DNA of 64,000 bases from Rhodococcoides kyotonense. GTDB lineage: Bacteria; Actinomycetota; Actinomycetes; Mycobacteriales; Mycobacteriaceae. A program made the translations under genes and the position numbers. The stretch covers positions 433,551-497,550 of the forward strand of contig NZ_LVHI01000012.1 in assembly GCF_001645385.1 (NCBI RefSeq), read 5' to 3'. Below, in pieces: positions 11,069-19,474 of the stretch. Below the pieces are notes generated by a model that saw only the letters and a program-made list of their open reading frames with translations, searched no databases and had not been told where the DNA came from. Each line of letters opens with the position of its first letter. The stretch's first letter is position 1.

Positions 11069-11737
11069 GTGCGTGTTCTGGCATCCCTTCTTCGACTGAA
11101 GGTCACCCTCGGGTACTTCGCGCTCGCCCTGACCGCCACCGCGCTCCTCTCCCATCTCCGCCCACACACCCAGTGGCACGTTCTGTTCGAGGCCAGCACC
11201 AACCTCCACAATCTCGGCGACGGCCATGTCGGCACCCTCGTCGCGAGTGCCTTTCTCACCGACGGTGAGACCGACTGGCTGTGGCTCGGATCGGTCGCCG
11301 TCCTGTTCGCCGTCGCCGAGTGGCTGTCGGGTTCGACCCGGTTCCTGCTGACGTTCGTCGCCGGACACGTCGGTGCGACGGCACTCGTCGCGCTCGGCCT
11401 GTTCGTCGGAATCCGCGCGGACTGGCTCGCCGATTCTCTGGCGGTGGCCGTCGACGTCGGCGTCAGCTATGCCGCGGCCGCAGTCGCCGGCTCGATGATT
11501 CGCTACCTGAGCGGACCGTGGAGGACGACGTGGGCGTGCGGGTGGGTGTCGCTCGTCGCCGCGTCGGTGGTGATGGACCCGTCGTTCACCGCGTTCGGAC
11601 ACGCTGCGGCACTGTCGATCGGACTGGCTCTGGGCGCCTTCTACCTGCGACGCGATGGAAAACCGTTGATCGACAATCGGTCTCGCACCGTCGTGGCCGA
11701 ACCCGTGCAGCCGTCGGCATCGATGACTAGTCTGTGA
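11069..11737 (+). CDS. Rhomboid-like membrane protein
   Basis: A 222-residue integral membrane protein with about six hydrophobic segments. LHNLGDGHVGTLVASAFLTD and FVAGHVGAT resemble the first half of the rhomboid fold. A candidate catalytic pair is Ser133 (DVGVSYAAAA) and His178 (AFGHAAALS), as in the rhomboid-like family of mycobacteria, but the usual GxSG motif is degenerate, so it may be inactive. GTG 11069 is chosen because GGAGGG lies just upstream; the longer frame from 11036 would start inside the inverted repeat. Confidence 0.65.
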   Translation: MRVLASLLRLKVTLGYFALALTATALLSHLRPHTQWHVLFEASTNLHNLGDGHVGTLVASAFLTDGETDWLWLGSVAVLFAVAEWLSGSTRFLLTFVAGHVGATALVALGLFVGIRADWLADSLAVAVDVGVSYAAAAVAGSMIRYLSGPWRTTWACGWVSLVAASVVMDPSFTAFGHAAALSIGLALGAFYLRRDGKPLIDNRSRTVVAEPVQPSASMTSL

Positions 11738-11837
11738 CACCGGAGAACCTACGCGTGTCGGACATCCGACCGAGATCACGAGTGGATTACAGTCGAGAGC
11801 GGACGATATCGCGAGTCGGCGCGATGAGGAGGTCAAG

Positions 11838-12671
11838 GTGCGAGATCTACGCGTGGTCGGTCTCGAACCCGATGGGCAGTACGTGATCTGTTCGGATCCC
11901 AAAACCGGCGACAAATTCCGGCTTCCGGCCGACGACAAGCTCCGCGCTGCCTCACGCGGTGACATCGCTCGACTAGGACAGATTGAGATCGAAATGGACA
12001 GTTTGCTCAGGCCCAAGGAGATCCAGGCTCGAATTCGCGCGGGTGCCAGCGTCGAACAGGTTGCAAGTGATTCCGGGATGGTACTGAGCCGGGTCGAGAT
12101 CTTCGCCCATCCCGTCTTGCTCGAGCGTTCCCAGGCCGCCGCGATGGCGCAGGAGGGCCACCCGATGCGCCCCGACGGTCCCGCCGTCCAGACGCTGTCC
12201 GAGGTTGTCACGCAAGCCTTCCGCGCACGTGGGCACAGCCTCGACGACGCCACATGGGACGCATGGCGCGACGACGACAACAAGTGGGTCGCCCAACTGA
12301 AGTGGCAGGCAGGCCGCACCACCAACAAGGCGCACTGGCACTTCATGCCCGACGGCCACGGCGGCACCATCACCGCGCTCGACGATGCGGCGTCGGAACT
12401 GATCGATCCCGACTTCGGACGTCAGCTGCGTGGTCTCGCTCCGGTCCGCGCCTTGGAGCCCGCACCCGCCGAGGACGCCCAGCAGTCGTTCGACGAGTAC
12501 TACGGAACGACGTCGGACAGTGAACTCGAAGCAGCCGAGCACGAGCCGGAGTCGAGCACTCCGGAACCGAAGCACGAAGCATCCGCACCGAAGAAGGACA
12601 AGAAGGGCAAGCCTGCGATGCCGTCGTGGGAGGATGTCCTGCTAGGTGTCCGCTCCAGCGGCCACAGCTGA
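11838..12671 (+). CDS. sepH: Septation protein SepH (DUF3071)
   Basis: A 277-residue actinobacterial cell-division protein that in Streptomyces binds FtsZ and promotes filament assembly. The N-terminal DUF3071 region begins RDLRVVGLEPDGQYVICSD and includes a helix-turn-helix-like stretch (GASVEQVASDSGMVLSRVEIFA). A charged, proline-rich linker follows from about residue 200, and the protein ends with the conserved short motif PSWEDVLLGVR. The start is GTG 11838 with GAGGTCAAG upstream. The serC-sepH order matches M. tuberculosis Rv0884c-Rv0883c. Confidence 0.92.
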   Translation: MRDLRVVGLEPDGQYVICSDPKTGDKFRLPADDKLRAASRGDIARLGQIEIEMDSLLRPKEIQARIRAGASVEQVASDSGMVLSRVEIFAHPVLLERSQAAAMAQEGHPMRPDGPAVQTLSEVVTQAFRARGHSLDDATWDAWRDDDNKWVAQLKWQAGRTTNKAHWHFMPDGHGGTITALDDAASELIDPDFGRQLRGLAPVRALEPAPAEDAQQSFDEYYGTTSDSELEAAEHEPESSTPEPKHEASAPKKDKKGKPAMPSWEDVLLGVRSSGHS

Positions 12672-12708
12672 TACACGAGCACAGCTGACATCGGGGAGGG
12701 TGCAGGCA

Positions 12709-13437
12709 GTGGGGGCCAAGGCATCGACCATCTGGTACGTCGACACGCCGGATCCGATTTCGGTTCTGCGCCAGACCACTTCGTCCCGTCACGACGCGGC
12801 GACGGCGCTCGTCGGCAGCCTGTTCGCCGACAAGGTCGCCGTGCCGACACAGCAGGCGCCCATCTCCAAGTCGGCGTCGGTGGGGGTCGACGAGGTCGCC
12901 GTCGGTAGCTATCCCGGCGTGACGGTCGTGTGCAGCACCCGCATCGCCGACGCGTCTCCTGCATCGCTGTCCGAGCACTGGTCGCGTCCGCTCGCGTCGG
13001 AGAAGACCTATCTGATCGCGACCGACCCGGAGACGGCGTGGGGCGCGTTCGCCTACTGGGAGCGCGGATCGCTGCGACGCTCGTTCAGCGCGACACCGAT
13101 CTACATCTACGAGGACATCGGTCTGCCGCTGGTATGGGAACGCCCGTTCTGGGCAGGCGAGCACCCGCTCGTCTATCCGCCGGGCGTCATGCCGGATCCG
13201 CAGTCGCTGCCGTTCCATCCGCAGGAGTTCGCCGAGGCCGCCAATGCGCACTGGCTCGGCTTCCGCTACACCGGCGCTCCCCGCGGGGAGGAGTTCGACC
13301 CGAACTCCCTACCGGTGAGCGGATTCTCGCTGTACACCCCCGGTGAAGAGCCGACCGCTGCACCTCCCCCGGCGCCCGCGTCGGAACGGTCGTTCAAGCG
13401 CTGGTGGCGACGGAAATCCCCAGCGCCACGAAGCTGA
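12709..13437 (+). CDS. Conserved actinobacterial protein of unknown function
   Basis: I do not recognise a named domain in these 242 residues. The sequence is soluble-looking, begins GAKASTIWYVDTPDPI, has an aromatic-rich middle (IYEDIGLPLVWERPFWAGEHPL) and ends in a proline-rich then basic tail (ERSFKRWWRRKS). GTG 12709 has GGGGAGG nine bases upstream; GTG 12700 and 12646 are in-frame alternatives. It follows sepH by 37 bp on the same strand, so co-transcription is likely. Its 3' end overlaps the convergent DUF2537 gene by 44 bp. Confidence 0.75.
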   Translation: MGAKASTIWYVDTPDPISVLRQTTSSRHDAATALVGSLFADKVAVPTQQAPISKSASVGVDEVAVGSYPGVTVVCSTRIADASPASLSEHWSRPLASEKTYLIATDPETAWGAFAYWERGSLRRSFSATPIYIYEDIGLPLVWERPFWAGEHPLVYPPGVMPDPQSLPFHPQEFAEAANAHWLGFRYTGAPRGEEFDPNSLPVSGFSLYTPGEEPTAAPPPAPASERSFKRWWRRKSPAPRS

Positions 13438-13675
13438 CCACGGCGCCCACGACTGCGCCGTGGACGAGCCACCGCACGGTCGGCTTGTGCCTCCACCGCA
13501 GGATCGTCGGAGCGGCGCCGCCGACCACGACGACGTTGATTGCGAGTGCGAGCGCACTGTTGATGGCGGCGAGTTCGAGCCCGAACGCCGTGAGCGCGGT
13601 TCCGACGAGTACCGCGGCGAATGCCGCCACGGGTATGCCGGTGTAGAGGACGCTGGTGTTCCTCACCGGCCTCAT
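13394..13675 (-). CDS. DUF2537 family small membrane protein
   Basis: A 93-residue protein with two or three hydrophobic helices (VLYTGIPVAAFAAVLVGTAL, ALALAINVVVVGGAAP, LVHGAVVGAVVSFVALGI). Size and position match M. tuberculosis Rv0882. Its ATG overlaps the stop of the upstream RNA methyltransferase gene (ATGA), so it is coupled to that gene. Function is unknown. Confidence 0.8.
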   Translation of the reverse strand: MRPVRNTSVLYTGIPVAAFAAVLVGTALTAFGLELAAINSALALAINVVVVGGAAPTILRWRHKPTVRWLVHGAVVGAVVSFVALGISVATSA

Positions 13676-14475
13676 TGCAGGCGTACTCGCTCGTACAACG
13701 CCATGGCCGCCGCGGTGGCCACGTTGAGCGAATCGGTGCCCGGTGCCATCGGAATGCGTGCGCGAACATCGCTGGCGCGCATGGCATGTTCGGTGAGACC
13801 GGGGCCTTCGGCTCCGAGCATCAGCGCCACCTTCTCCCCCGTCATCGCTTCCGCGAGCGAGATCGCCGACGGGTTCGGCGTCAGCGAGATGGTCTGAAAA
13901 CCGGCCTCCCGCAATATGTTCAGGCCACGCGGCCAGTCGGGGACACGCGCGAACGGAACGCGCAGAACGTGACCCATCGACACCCGCACCGCGCGTCGGT
14001 ACAGCGGATCGGCGCACGCGGCACCGAACAACACGCCGTCGGCACCGAGTCCCGCCGCGTTGCGAAACATCGAACCGAGATTCTCGTGGTCGTTGACGCC
14101 TTCGAGGACGACGACCGTGCGCGCATCCTTCAGTACGTCGGCGAGGTCGAGCTCGGGCGGCCGATGAGCCGCGGCGAGCACTCCGCGATTGAGATGGAAC
14201 CCGACCGCGTCGGCCATCACGTCGGCGGTCGTGCGATAGAACGGCACGTCGACATCGTCGAGACGCGACCCGAGTTCGGTCAGGCGGCGATCGACACCGA
14301 GCAGACTGATCGGCGCGAACCTCGACGACAGCAGCCGCTCGGCCACGAGCACACCCTCGGCGATGACCAGTCCCTTTCCGTCGGGCAGATCCGGGCGACG
14401 GTCGGAGGAGTTGAGATCGCGGAAGTCGTCGAGACGGGGATCGGCTGAGTCATCGATGTCGATTACGTGTACCAC
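13672..14475 (-). CDS. SpoU/TrmH-family RNA 2'-O-methyltransferase
   Basis: A 267-residue SPOUT-fold methyltransferase expected to methylate a ribose 2'-OH in rRNA or tRNA using S-adenosylmethionine. The C-terminal SpoU motifs are VVVLEGVNDHENLGSMFRNA (motif 1 with NxGxxxR), VALMLGAEGPGL (motif 2) and IPMAPGTDSLNVATAAAM (motif 3). The N-terminal part is the L30e-like substrate-binding region. It is coupled to DUF2537 by a 4-bp overlap, as Rv0881 and Rv0882 are neighbours in M. tuberculosis. The RNA target is not determined. Confidence 0.9.
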   Translation of the reverse strand: MVHVIDIDDSADPRLDDFRDLNSSDRRPDLPDGKGLVIAEGVLVAERLLSSRFAPISLLGVDRRLTELGSRLDDVDVPFYRTTADVMADAVGFHLNRGVLAAAHRPPELDLADVLKDARTVVVLEGVNDHENLGSMFRNAAGLGADGVLFGAACADPLYRRAVRVSMGHVLRVPFARVPDWPRGLNILREAGFQTISLTPNPSAISLAEAMTGEKVALMLGAEGPGLTEHAMRASDVRARIPMAPGTDSLNVATAAAMALYERVRLQ

Positions 14476-14512
14476 GTGTCCATCTTGGCATCGTGTGAAA
14501 AGCTCGACTGTG

Positions 14513-15712
14513 ATGAGTACCGATGACGCGATAACGATCAGAACCGCTACCGACGACGACTGGGGTGCCGTAGCTCTCCTCGACGCGCACGCGTTCGGTG
14601 AGCACCAGAACTCCGAGGACCTCGCCGAGACCCAGATCCTGACGAGTTCCGAACACGTCGTGATGGCCTGGCACGGTGAGACTCCCGTCGGCGTCGCGAT
14701 GCACTTCCCGATGTCGGTGACGGTGCCGGGCGGCGCTCAGGTCGAGGCATCCGGTGTGTCGTGGGTGTCGGTCGCGCCGACGCATCGTAGGCGCGGGATT
14801 CTGCGTCGCATGTTCACGAAGCAGCACCGCAAGCTGCAAGACGCGGGTGCGCCGCTGTCGCTGCTGACCGCCAGCGAAGCCACGATCTACGGCCGCTTCG
14901 GCTACGGACCCGTCACCGAGGAACATCGCGTCGTGATCGACCGACGGTTCGCACAGTTCCACTCGGGCGTGCGTCCGGTGACCGGGGTGCGGCTCGTCGA
15001 GTCGGCGGAGGCGTCGAACCTTCTTCCCGAGATCTATCACCGCTGGCAGCGTCGTACCGCCGGCGCACAGCCGAAGCCGCCGATCCGATGGGAGCGCTTC
15101 TTCGCCGACCGCGAGAACCGCAGGCAGGGTCTGACGGAACTGTTCTTCATCGTTCACCCGGACGGCTACGCCGCGTACCGGCGCAGCGAGAGCGAGAGCA
15201 AGATCGTCGTCCAGGAGTTCATCGCCGTCACCGACGCCGCGTACGCCGAACTGTGGCAGGTGCTCGCAGGCGTCGATCTCGTCGACTCCATCGAGGTCAA
15301 CCAGGCCCCCGACGAGGCACTGCCCTTCCTGCTGACGAGCAATCGTCTCCCGAAGGTCACCGACCATCACGACGCGTTGTGGTGCCGCATCATGGACGTC
15401 AAGGCTGCGCTCGAGGCCCGAACGTACGGCGTCGACGCGCAGTTCGTCATCGAGGTCGACGACCCGTTCCTCGACGCGGGCGGAACGTTCGACGTCACGA
15501 TCACGGCAGGGCAGGCGTCCGTCACCCGCACCGAAGCCGCACCCGACGTCACGATGAAGATCGACGTGCTCAGCTCGATGTACTTCGGGCAGCACCGGGC
15601 GACGCGGTTCGCGGCGGCCGAGCGGTTGACGAGTCGCGACGCCGACGCGCTGCACACGGTCGATCTCGCGTTCTCCACCGACCGTGCTCCAGTCATGGGG
15701 TGGGCGTTCTAG
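14513..15712 (+). CDS. Eis-like GNAT N-acetyltransferase
   Basis: A 399-residue protein with the three-part Eis layout: an N-terminal GNAT domain (residues 1-150, with the acetyl-CoA loop VSVAPTHRRRGILRRMF), a second GNAT-like domain, and a C-terminal sterol-carrier-like domain. It ends in a hydrophobic carboxylate (MGWAF), as Eis proteins do. These enzymes acetylate lysine side chains or aminoglycosides at several positions. ATG 14513 is chosen over the upstream frame, which overlaps the divergent methyltransferase gene. The physiological substrate is unknown. Confidence 0.85.
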   Translation: MSTDDAITIRTATDDDWGAVALLDAHAFGEHQNSEDLAETQILTSSEHVVMAWHGETPVGVAMHFPMSVTVPGGAQVEASGVSWVSVAPTHRRRGILRRMFTKQHRKLQDAGAPLSLLTASEATIYGRFGYGPVTEEHRVVIDRRFAQFHSGVRPVTGVRLVESAEASNLLPEIYHRWQRRTAGAQPKPPIRWERFFADRENRRQGLTELFFIVHPDGYAAYRRSESESKIVVQEFIAVTDAAYAELWQVLAGVDLVDSIEVNQAPDEALPFLLTSNRLPKVTDHHDALWCRIMDVKAALEARTYGVDAQFVIEVDDPFLDAGGTFDVTITAGQASVTRTEAAPDVTMKIDVLSSMYFGQHRATRFAAAERLTSRDADALHTVDLAFSTDRAPVMGWAF

Positions 15713-15825
15713 CCCGGCCGCGCTCGACTCCCTGACATTTGTCATGACCGACCCGTGACGGTGTCAGTCCGACCGGTGATGCCGTGCACTGTCGCGGCAT
15801 CTCGGATCCGGAGATGCTTCTAGGC

Positions 15826-16050
15826 ATGAAGCAACCGGATGAAGGAAACCTGTTCACGGACCTGATGGAATTCGGTCCGGCTCCGACGATGGCCCGCGAG
15901 GTCGTCGTCGTCGTGATCTCGATCGCGCTCTTCGGTGTGGTGTTCGCACTCGTCGGGCCGACCGTGCTCCTGTTCGTCGCCGCCGCGGTCGCCGCAGTGT
16001 TCCTCGGCGTCCGCTTCGCGATCGGACTTCGCGGCTGGAGCAGGTCATGA
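15826..16050 (+). CDS. Small membrane protein at the head of an ABC/two-component operon
   Basis: A 74-residue protein with a polar N-terminus (MKQPDEGNLFTDL) and two adjacent hydrophobic helices (VVVVVISIALFGVVFALVG and VLLFVAAAVAAVFLGVRFAIG). Its stop overlaps the ATPase start at 16047 by 4 bp (ATGA), so it is translated together with the exporter. I do not recognise a family; accessory subunit or sensor partner are both possible. ATG 15814 and GTG 15784 are alternative in-frame starts. Confidence 0.7.
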   Translation: MKQPDEGNLFTDLMEFGPAPTMAREVVVVVISIALFGVVFALVGPTVLLFVAAAVAAVFLGVRFAIGLRGWSRS

Positions 16051-16967
16051 GCATGATCGAGGTGGCGAACATGACGCGCCGATACGGCAGCGGCAAGAGC
16101 GCGTTCGAAGCGGTCAGCGGTCTCGACCTGTCGGTGACCGAAGGTGAGCTGTTCGGCCTGCTCGGCACCAACGGCGCCGGCAAGACGTCGACTCTCGAAG
16201 TGATACAGGGACTTTCGCGACCGAGCGAGGGAACCGTCTCGATCATGGGCCTCGACCCCATCCGCGATCGCCGCGATGTGCGCCCGAATCTCGGCATCAT
16301 GCTGCAGAGGGGCGGGTTGCCGTCGGACCTCACGGCGCTCGAGAGCCTGACGATGTGGGCCGGAACCTGCAGCGACCCGCTGCCGCCCCGCGAGGTATTG
16401 GAACGCGTCGACCTCGCCGATCGCGCCGACACACGCGTGAAGTTCCTGTCCGGCGGTGAGCAACGACGCCTCGACCTCGCCTGCGCCATCATCGGACAAC
16501 CTCGCGTGCTCTTCCTCGACGAGCCGACGACGGGCCTCGATCCCGAAAGTCGGCGCAACACATGGGCTTTGATCGAAGACCTCAAGCGATCCGGCGTCAC
16601 GATCATGTTGACGACCCACTACCTCGACGAGGCCGAGGGCCTGTGCGATCGGCTCGCGATCATGCACAAGGGACGCGTCGTACGCGCCGGGACCGTCGCC
16701 GAGGTCGTGGCGGACCATCCCGCCAGCATTCGGCTCGAACTACCCGATGCGCCTCTGCCCGAACTGGTGTCGTCGACCGTCGACGTGGAGGACGGCAAGG
16801 TGGTCATCCGGACGAACGAACTACAGGACACCCTCACCGAATTGATGCTGTGGGCACAGCGATCGGGCGTACGCATCCACGGCCTCGACGCCAGGGCTGC
16901 ATCGCTCGAGACCGTGTTCCTGTCCATTGCAGACGAATTCGACCGACCGCAGGAGGTCGCGGCATGA
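16047..16967 (+). CDS. ABC transporter ATP-binding protein (DrrA/NatA-type exporter)
   Basis: A 306-residue ATPase with Walker A GTNGAGKTS, signature LSGGEQRRLDLA, Walker B RVLFLDEPTTGLD, and the H-loop TTHYLDEAE. A C-terminal extension of about 90 residues after the ATPase core is typical of the DrrA-like class. It energises the permease encoded immediately downstream (4-bp overlap at 16964). The operon also carries a sensor kinase and response regulator, the usual layout of antibiotic- or lipid-stress efflux modules in Gram-positive bacteria. Confidence 0.92.
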   Translation: MSMIEVANMTRRYGSGKSAFEAVSGLDLSVTEGELFGLLGTNGAGKTSTLEVIQGLSRPSEGTVSIMGLDPIRDRRDVRPNLGIMLQRGGLPSDLTALESLTMWAGTCSDPLPPREVLERVDLADRADTRVKFLSGGEQRRLDLACAIIGQPRVLFLDEPTTGLDPESRRNTWALIEDLKRSGVTIMLTTHYLDEAEGLCDRLAIMHKGRVVRAGTVAEVVADHPASIRLELPDAPLPELVSSTVDVEDGKVVIRTNELQDTLTELMLWAQRSGVRIHGLDARAASLETVFLSIADEFDRPQEVAA

Positions 16968-17731
16968 ACACCTTGACAACACTGTCCCGCAGCGAATTCA
17001 CCCTGCTGCTCCGCAACCGCGTGCTGCTGTTCAACGCGATGGTCATGCCGTTGCTGTTCCCCATCGTCGTTCTGGTCATCGGCCGCGACGACGGACTGCC
17101 CGACACCGTCGTGTCCGGAGCACTGGAAGTGTTCGCACTGTTCCTGCTCGTGTTCCTGGTGTACTACAACCTCCTGTCCGCGTACGCGACGCGTCGAGAC
17201 GAGTTGGTGCTCAAGCGACTTCGCACCGGTGAAGCGACGGACAACCAAATTCTTCTCGGCCCGGCCGTTCCCTCGTTCGCGCTGACGGTGATTCTGACGA
17301 TCGCACTGACGGCGATCATCGCCTTGCTCGGCGGTGGCCTTCCCGTCAATCCGGTCCTGTTCGTCGCCGGACTCGGCGGTGGCGCAGCGATGTTCGCGGC
17401 CCTGGCCCTGATCACGTCGTCGTTCACGCGTAATGCCGAAGCCGCGCAGATCACCAGCCTTCCCGTCATCCTGGTCGCGATGGCAGGCACGTCGTTCCTG
17501 CGAAACATCGTCCCCGAATCCCTCGACAGAATCATCGATCTGACACCGATGGCTGCCGTGCTGGATCTGGTGAATCTCGGCTGGCTCGGCACGACGGATC
17601 CCGAATCCGCGCCTCTGACGGCCGCCCAGACGTTCTCGCCCGCGGTGATGCCGCTTGTCGTCGTCGCCGCGTGGATCGTCGGTTCGGTCGTCGTCGCGAA
17701 GACGCACTTCCGCTGGGAACCGCGGGCCTGA
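16964..17731 (+). CDS. ABC-2 type transporter permease
   Basis: A 255-residue membrane protein with about six hydrophobic helices and the ABC-2 layout. It has an amphipathic N-terminus (LTTLSRSEFTLLLRNRVLLF), helix pairs around residues 20-75 and 105-170, and a final helix VVVAAWIVGSVVVA. It overlaps the ATPase gene by 4 bp and forms the channel of that exporter. The gap of 19 bp to the kinase gene indicates a single transcript. The substrate is unknown. Confidence 0.88.
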   Translation: MNTLTTLSRSEFTLLLRNRVLLFNAMVMPLLFPIVVLVIGRDDGLPDTVVSGALEVFALFLLVFLVYYNLLSAYATRRDELVLKRLRTGEATDNQILLGPAVPSFALTVILTIALTAIIALLGGGLPVNPVLFVAGLGGGAAMFAALALITSSFTRNAEAAQITSLPVILVAMAGTSFLRNIVPESLDRIIDLTPMAAVLDLVNLGWLGTTDPESAPLTAAQTFSPAVMPLVVVAAWIVGSVVVAKTHFRWEPRA

Positions 17732-17750
17732 TTCTGGCAAGGTGAAAGAC

Positions 17751-18872
17751 ATGGAACTGCGCCGTTACCTCGATCCGCGCACGACGTGGAAGGACACGAC
17801 CGAGGTCGACAAGGTCCGGCTCTACACACGTCAGTCCTTCATCAGCATCATCGTCGCGCTGCTCGTCGCCGCGGTGACCGATACCGTGTCCCGCGGCGAA
17901 TGGGCCACTGCCGTCGCGATGGCCGTCAGCGCGACCACGGCCGTCATCGCGATACGACGGATGCCCAGGCTGGGCGGAACTGCTCGAGGTGACATCCGAT
18001 GGCCGGTCGCACTGTGCGTCGCCGGGAGTGTCACCGCCGGTATCACGAGCAGCGCTCCGGCCCTGTGGATCTGGGCGCTGCTGATCACCTCGATTCCGAT
18101 CAGCGCGATGATGACGTTGCGCGTCGCCGCGCTGACGGCGGTCGTCGTCGGAGCAGGAACCATCGCCACGCGCTTCGGGGTGCTCGGCGGTGTGATCGCG
18201 TGTTTCGTCGTACTCGCGATGGCGGCCAGCACGCACCTGTCGATCTGGTTGCTGCGCATCGTCAGCGAGCTCGACGCGTCGCGTCACGCGGCATCGGCCC
18301 TGTCCGTCGCCGAGGAACGCCTGCGGTTCTCGCGCGATCTGCACGACGTCGTCGGCCGGGCTCTGTCGGCCATCGCGGTCAAGAGCGAACTCGCGGCAAC
18401 ACTGTCGCGTCGGGGAGACGACCGGGCCGCCTCGCAGATGGACGAGGTGCGCGATCTCGCACACCAATCCATGACCGAGGCAAGGCAACTCGCTCGGGGC
18501 TATCGCCAGATCGACCTCGTCGCCGAGATCGACGGCGCGCGTTCGCTGCTGAACGCTGCAGGCATCGAGACCGACACCGTCGGCAACGCCGACACCCTCG
18601 ACCCGGCCTACACCGAGGCGGCCGCGTGGGTCGTACGGGAGGGCGCGACCAACGTTCTCCGGCACTCCGACGCCTCCCACTGTCGAATTGCCCTGAGCGA
18701 GAACGGAGTGAAGATGACCAACGACCGGCCACATGCTGTTCGTTCGAGCGACGGAACAGGACTGAAGGGGTTGAAAGAACGCCTGGCCGCCGTCGACGGT
18801 ACTCTCGACGTTGCCTGCACCGCAGACGAATTCACACTGTCCGCGGCATTCCCGGCTACGGTGGCCTCATGA
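17751..18872 (+). CDS. Sensor histidine kinase (DesK/NarL-type, HisKA_3)
   Basis: A 373-residue membrane kinase. The N-terminal half has five or six hydrophobic helices without a large extracellular loop, as in membrane-fluidity or lipid-stress sensors. The phosphoacceptor is His198 in FSRDLHDVVGRALS. A short HATPase_c domain carries the N-box (EGATNVLRHSDAS) and GTGLKGLKERL. AAGGTGAA lies just before ATG 17751. The stop overlaps the response-regulator start (ATGA), and the pair very likely controls the upstream ABC exporter. Confidence 0.9.
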   Translation: MELRRYLDPRTTWKDTTEVDKVRLYTRQSFISIIVALLVAAVTDTVSRGEWATAVAMAVSATTAVIAIRRMPRLGGTARGDIRWPVALCVAGSVTAGITSSAPALWIWALLITSIPISAMMTLRVAALTAVVVGAGTIATRFGVLGGVIACFVVLAMAASTHLSIWLLRIVSELDASRHAASALSVAEERLRFSRDLHDVVGRALSAIAVKSELAATLSRRGDDRAASQMDEVRDLAHQSMTEARQLARGYRQIDLVAEIDGARSLLNAAGIETDTVGNADTLDPAYTEAAAWVVREGATNVLRHSDASHCRIALSENGVKMTNDRPHAVRSSDGTGLKGLKERLAAVDGTLDVACTADEFTLSAAFPATVAS

Positions 18873-19474
18873 TCCGCGTACTGCTCGCCGACGACGAGAA
18901 CCTCATCCGCAGCGCGTTGGCGACGATGATGGCGCTCGAGGACGACATCGAGATCGTCGCTCAGACCGAGTCCGGCGAAGAAGCCGTCGAGGCCGCGACG
19001 AAGCATTCGCCCGACGTCGCGGTCCTCGATCTGCAGATGGGCGGCATCGACGGTATCGAAGCGGCCGGGCAGATCGCTGCGGCGTTGCCGTCGTGCGCAG
19101 CGATCATCGTCACCAGTCACGGCCGTCCCGGATATCTGAAGAAGGCGCTGGCCGCGGGTGTGCGCGGCTTCCTGCCGAAGACGACGTCGGCCTCCACGTT
19201 GGCCGAGGTCGTGCGTACCGTGCACGGCGGTGGTCGCTACGTCGATCCGACACTGGCGGCCGAGGCGATCGGCGCCGGCGATTCACCGTTGACGCCGAGG
19301 GAAGCCGACGTGCTCGAATACGCGGCCGACGGCGCGTCGATCGCCGAGATCGCCGAACGTGCACACCTCACGCAGGGCACGACGCGAAACTATCTGTCGG
19401 CCGCGGCGGCGAAACTCGGTGCAGCGAACCGTCACGAAGCGTGCGCGATCGCCCGACGCTACGGCTGGATCTGA
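18869..19474 (+). CDS. Response regulator, NarL/FixJ (LuxR-type HTH) family
   Basis: A 201-residue regulator. The receiver domain has the acidic pocket DDE (residues 8-10), phospho-acceptor Asp54 in VAVLDLQMGG, and the conserved lysine in FLPKTTSA. The C-terminal GerE-type helix-turn-helix begins SPLTPREADVLEYAADGASIAEIAE. It is coupled to the kinase by a 4-bp overlap. Its 3' end overlaps the convergent MFS gene by 16 bp. Confidence 0.92.
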   Translation: MIRVLLADDENLIRSALATMMALEDDIEIVAQTESGEEAVEAATKHSPDVAVLDLQMGGIDGIEAAGQIAAALPSCAAIIVTSHGRPGYLKKALAAGVRGFLPKTTSASTLAEVVRTVHGGGRYVDPTLAAEAIGAGDSPLTPREADVLEYAADGASIAEIAERAHLTQGTTRNYLSAAAAKLGAANRHEACAIARRYGWI

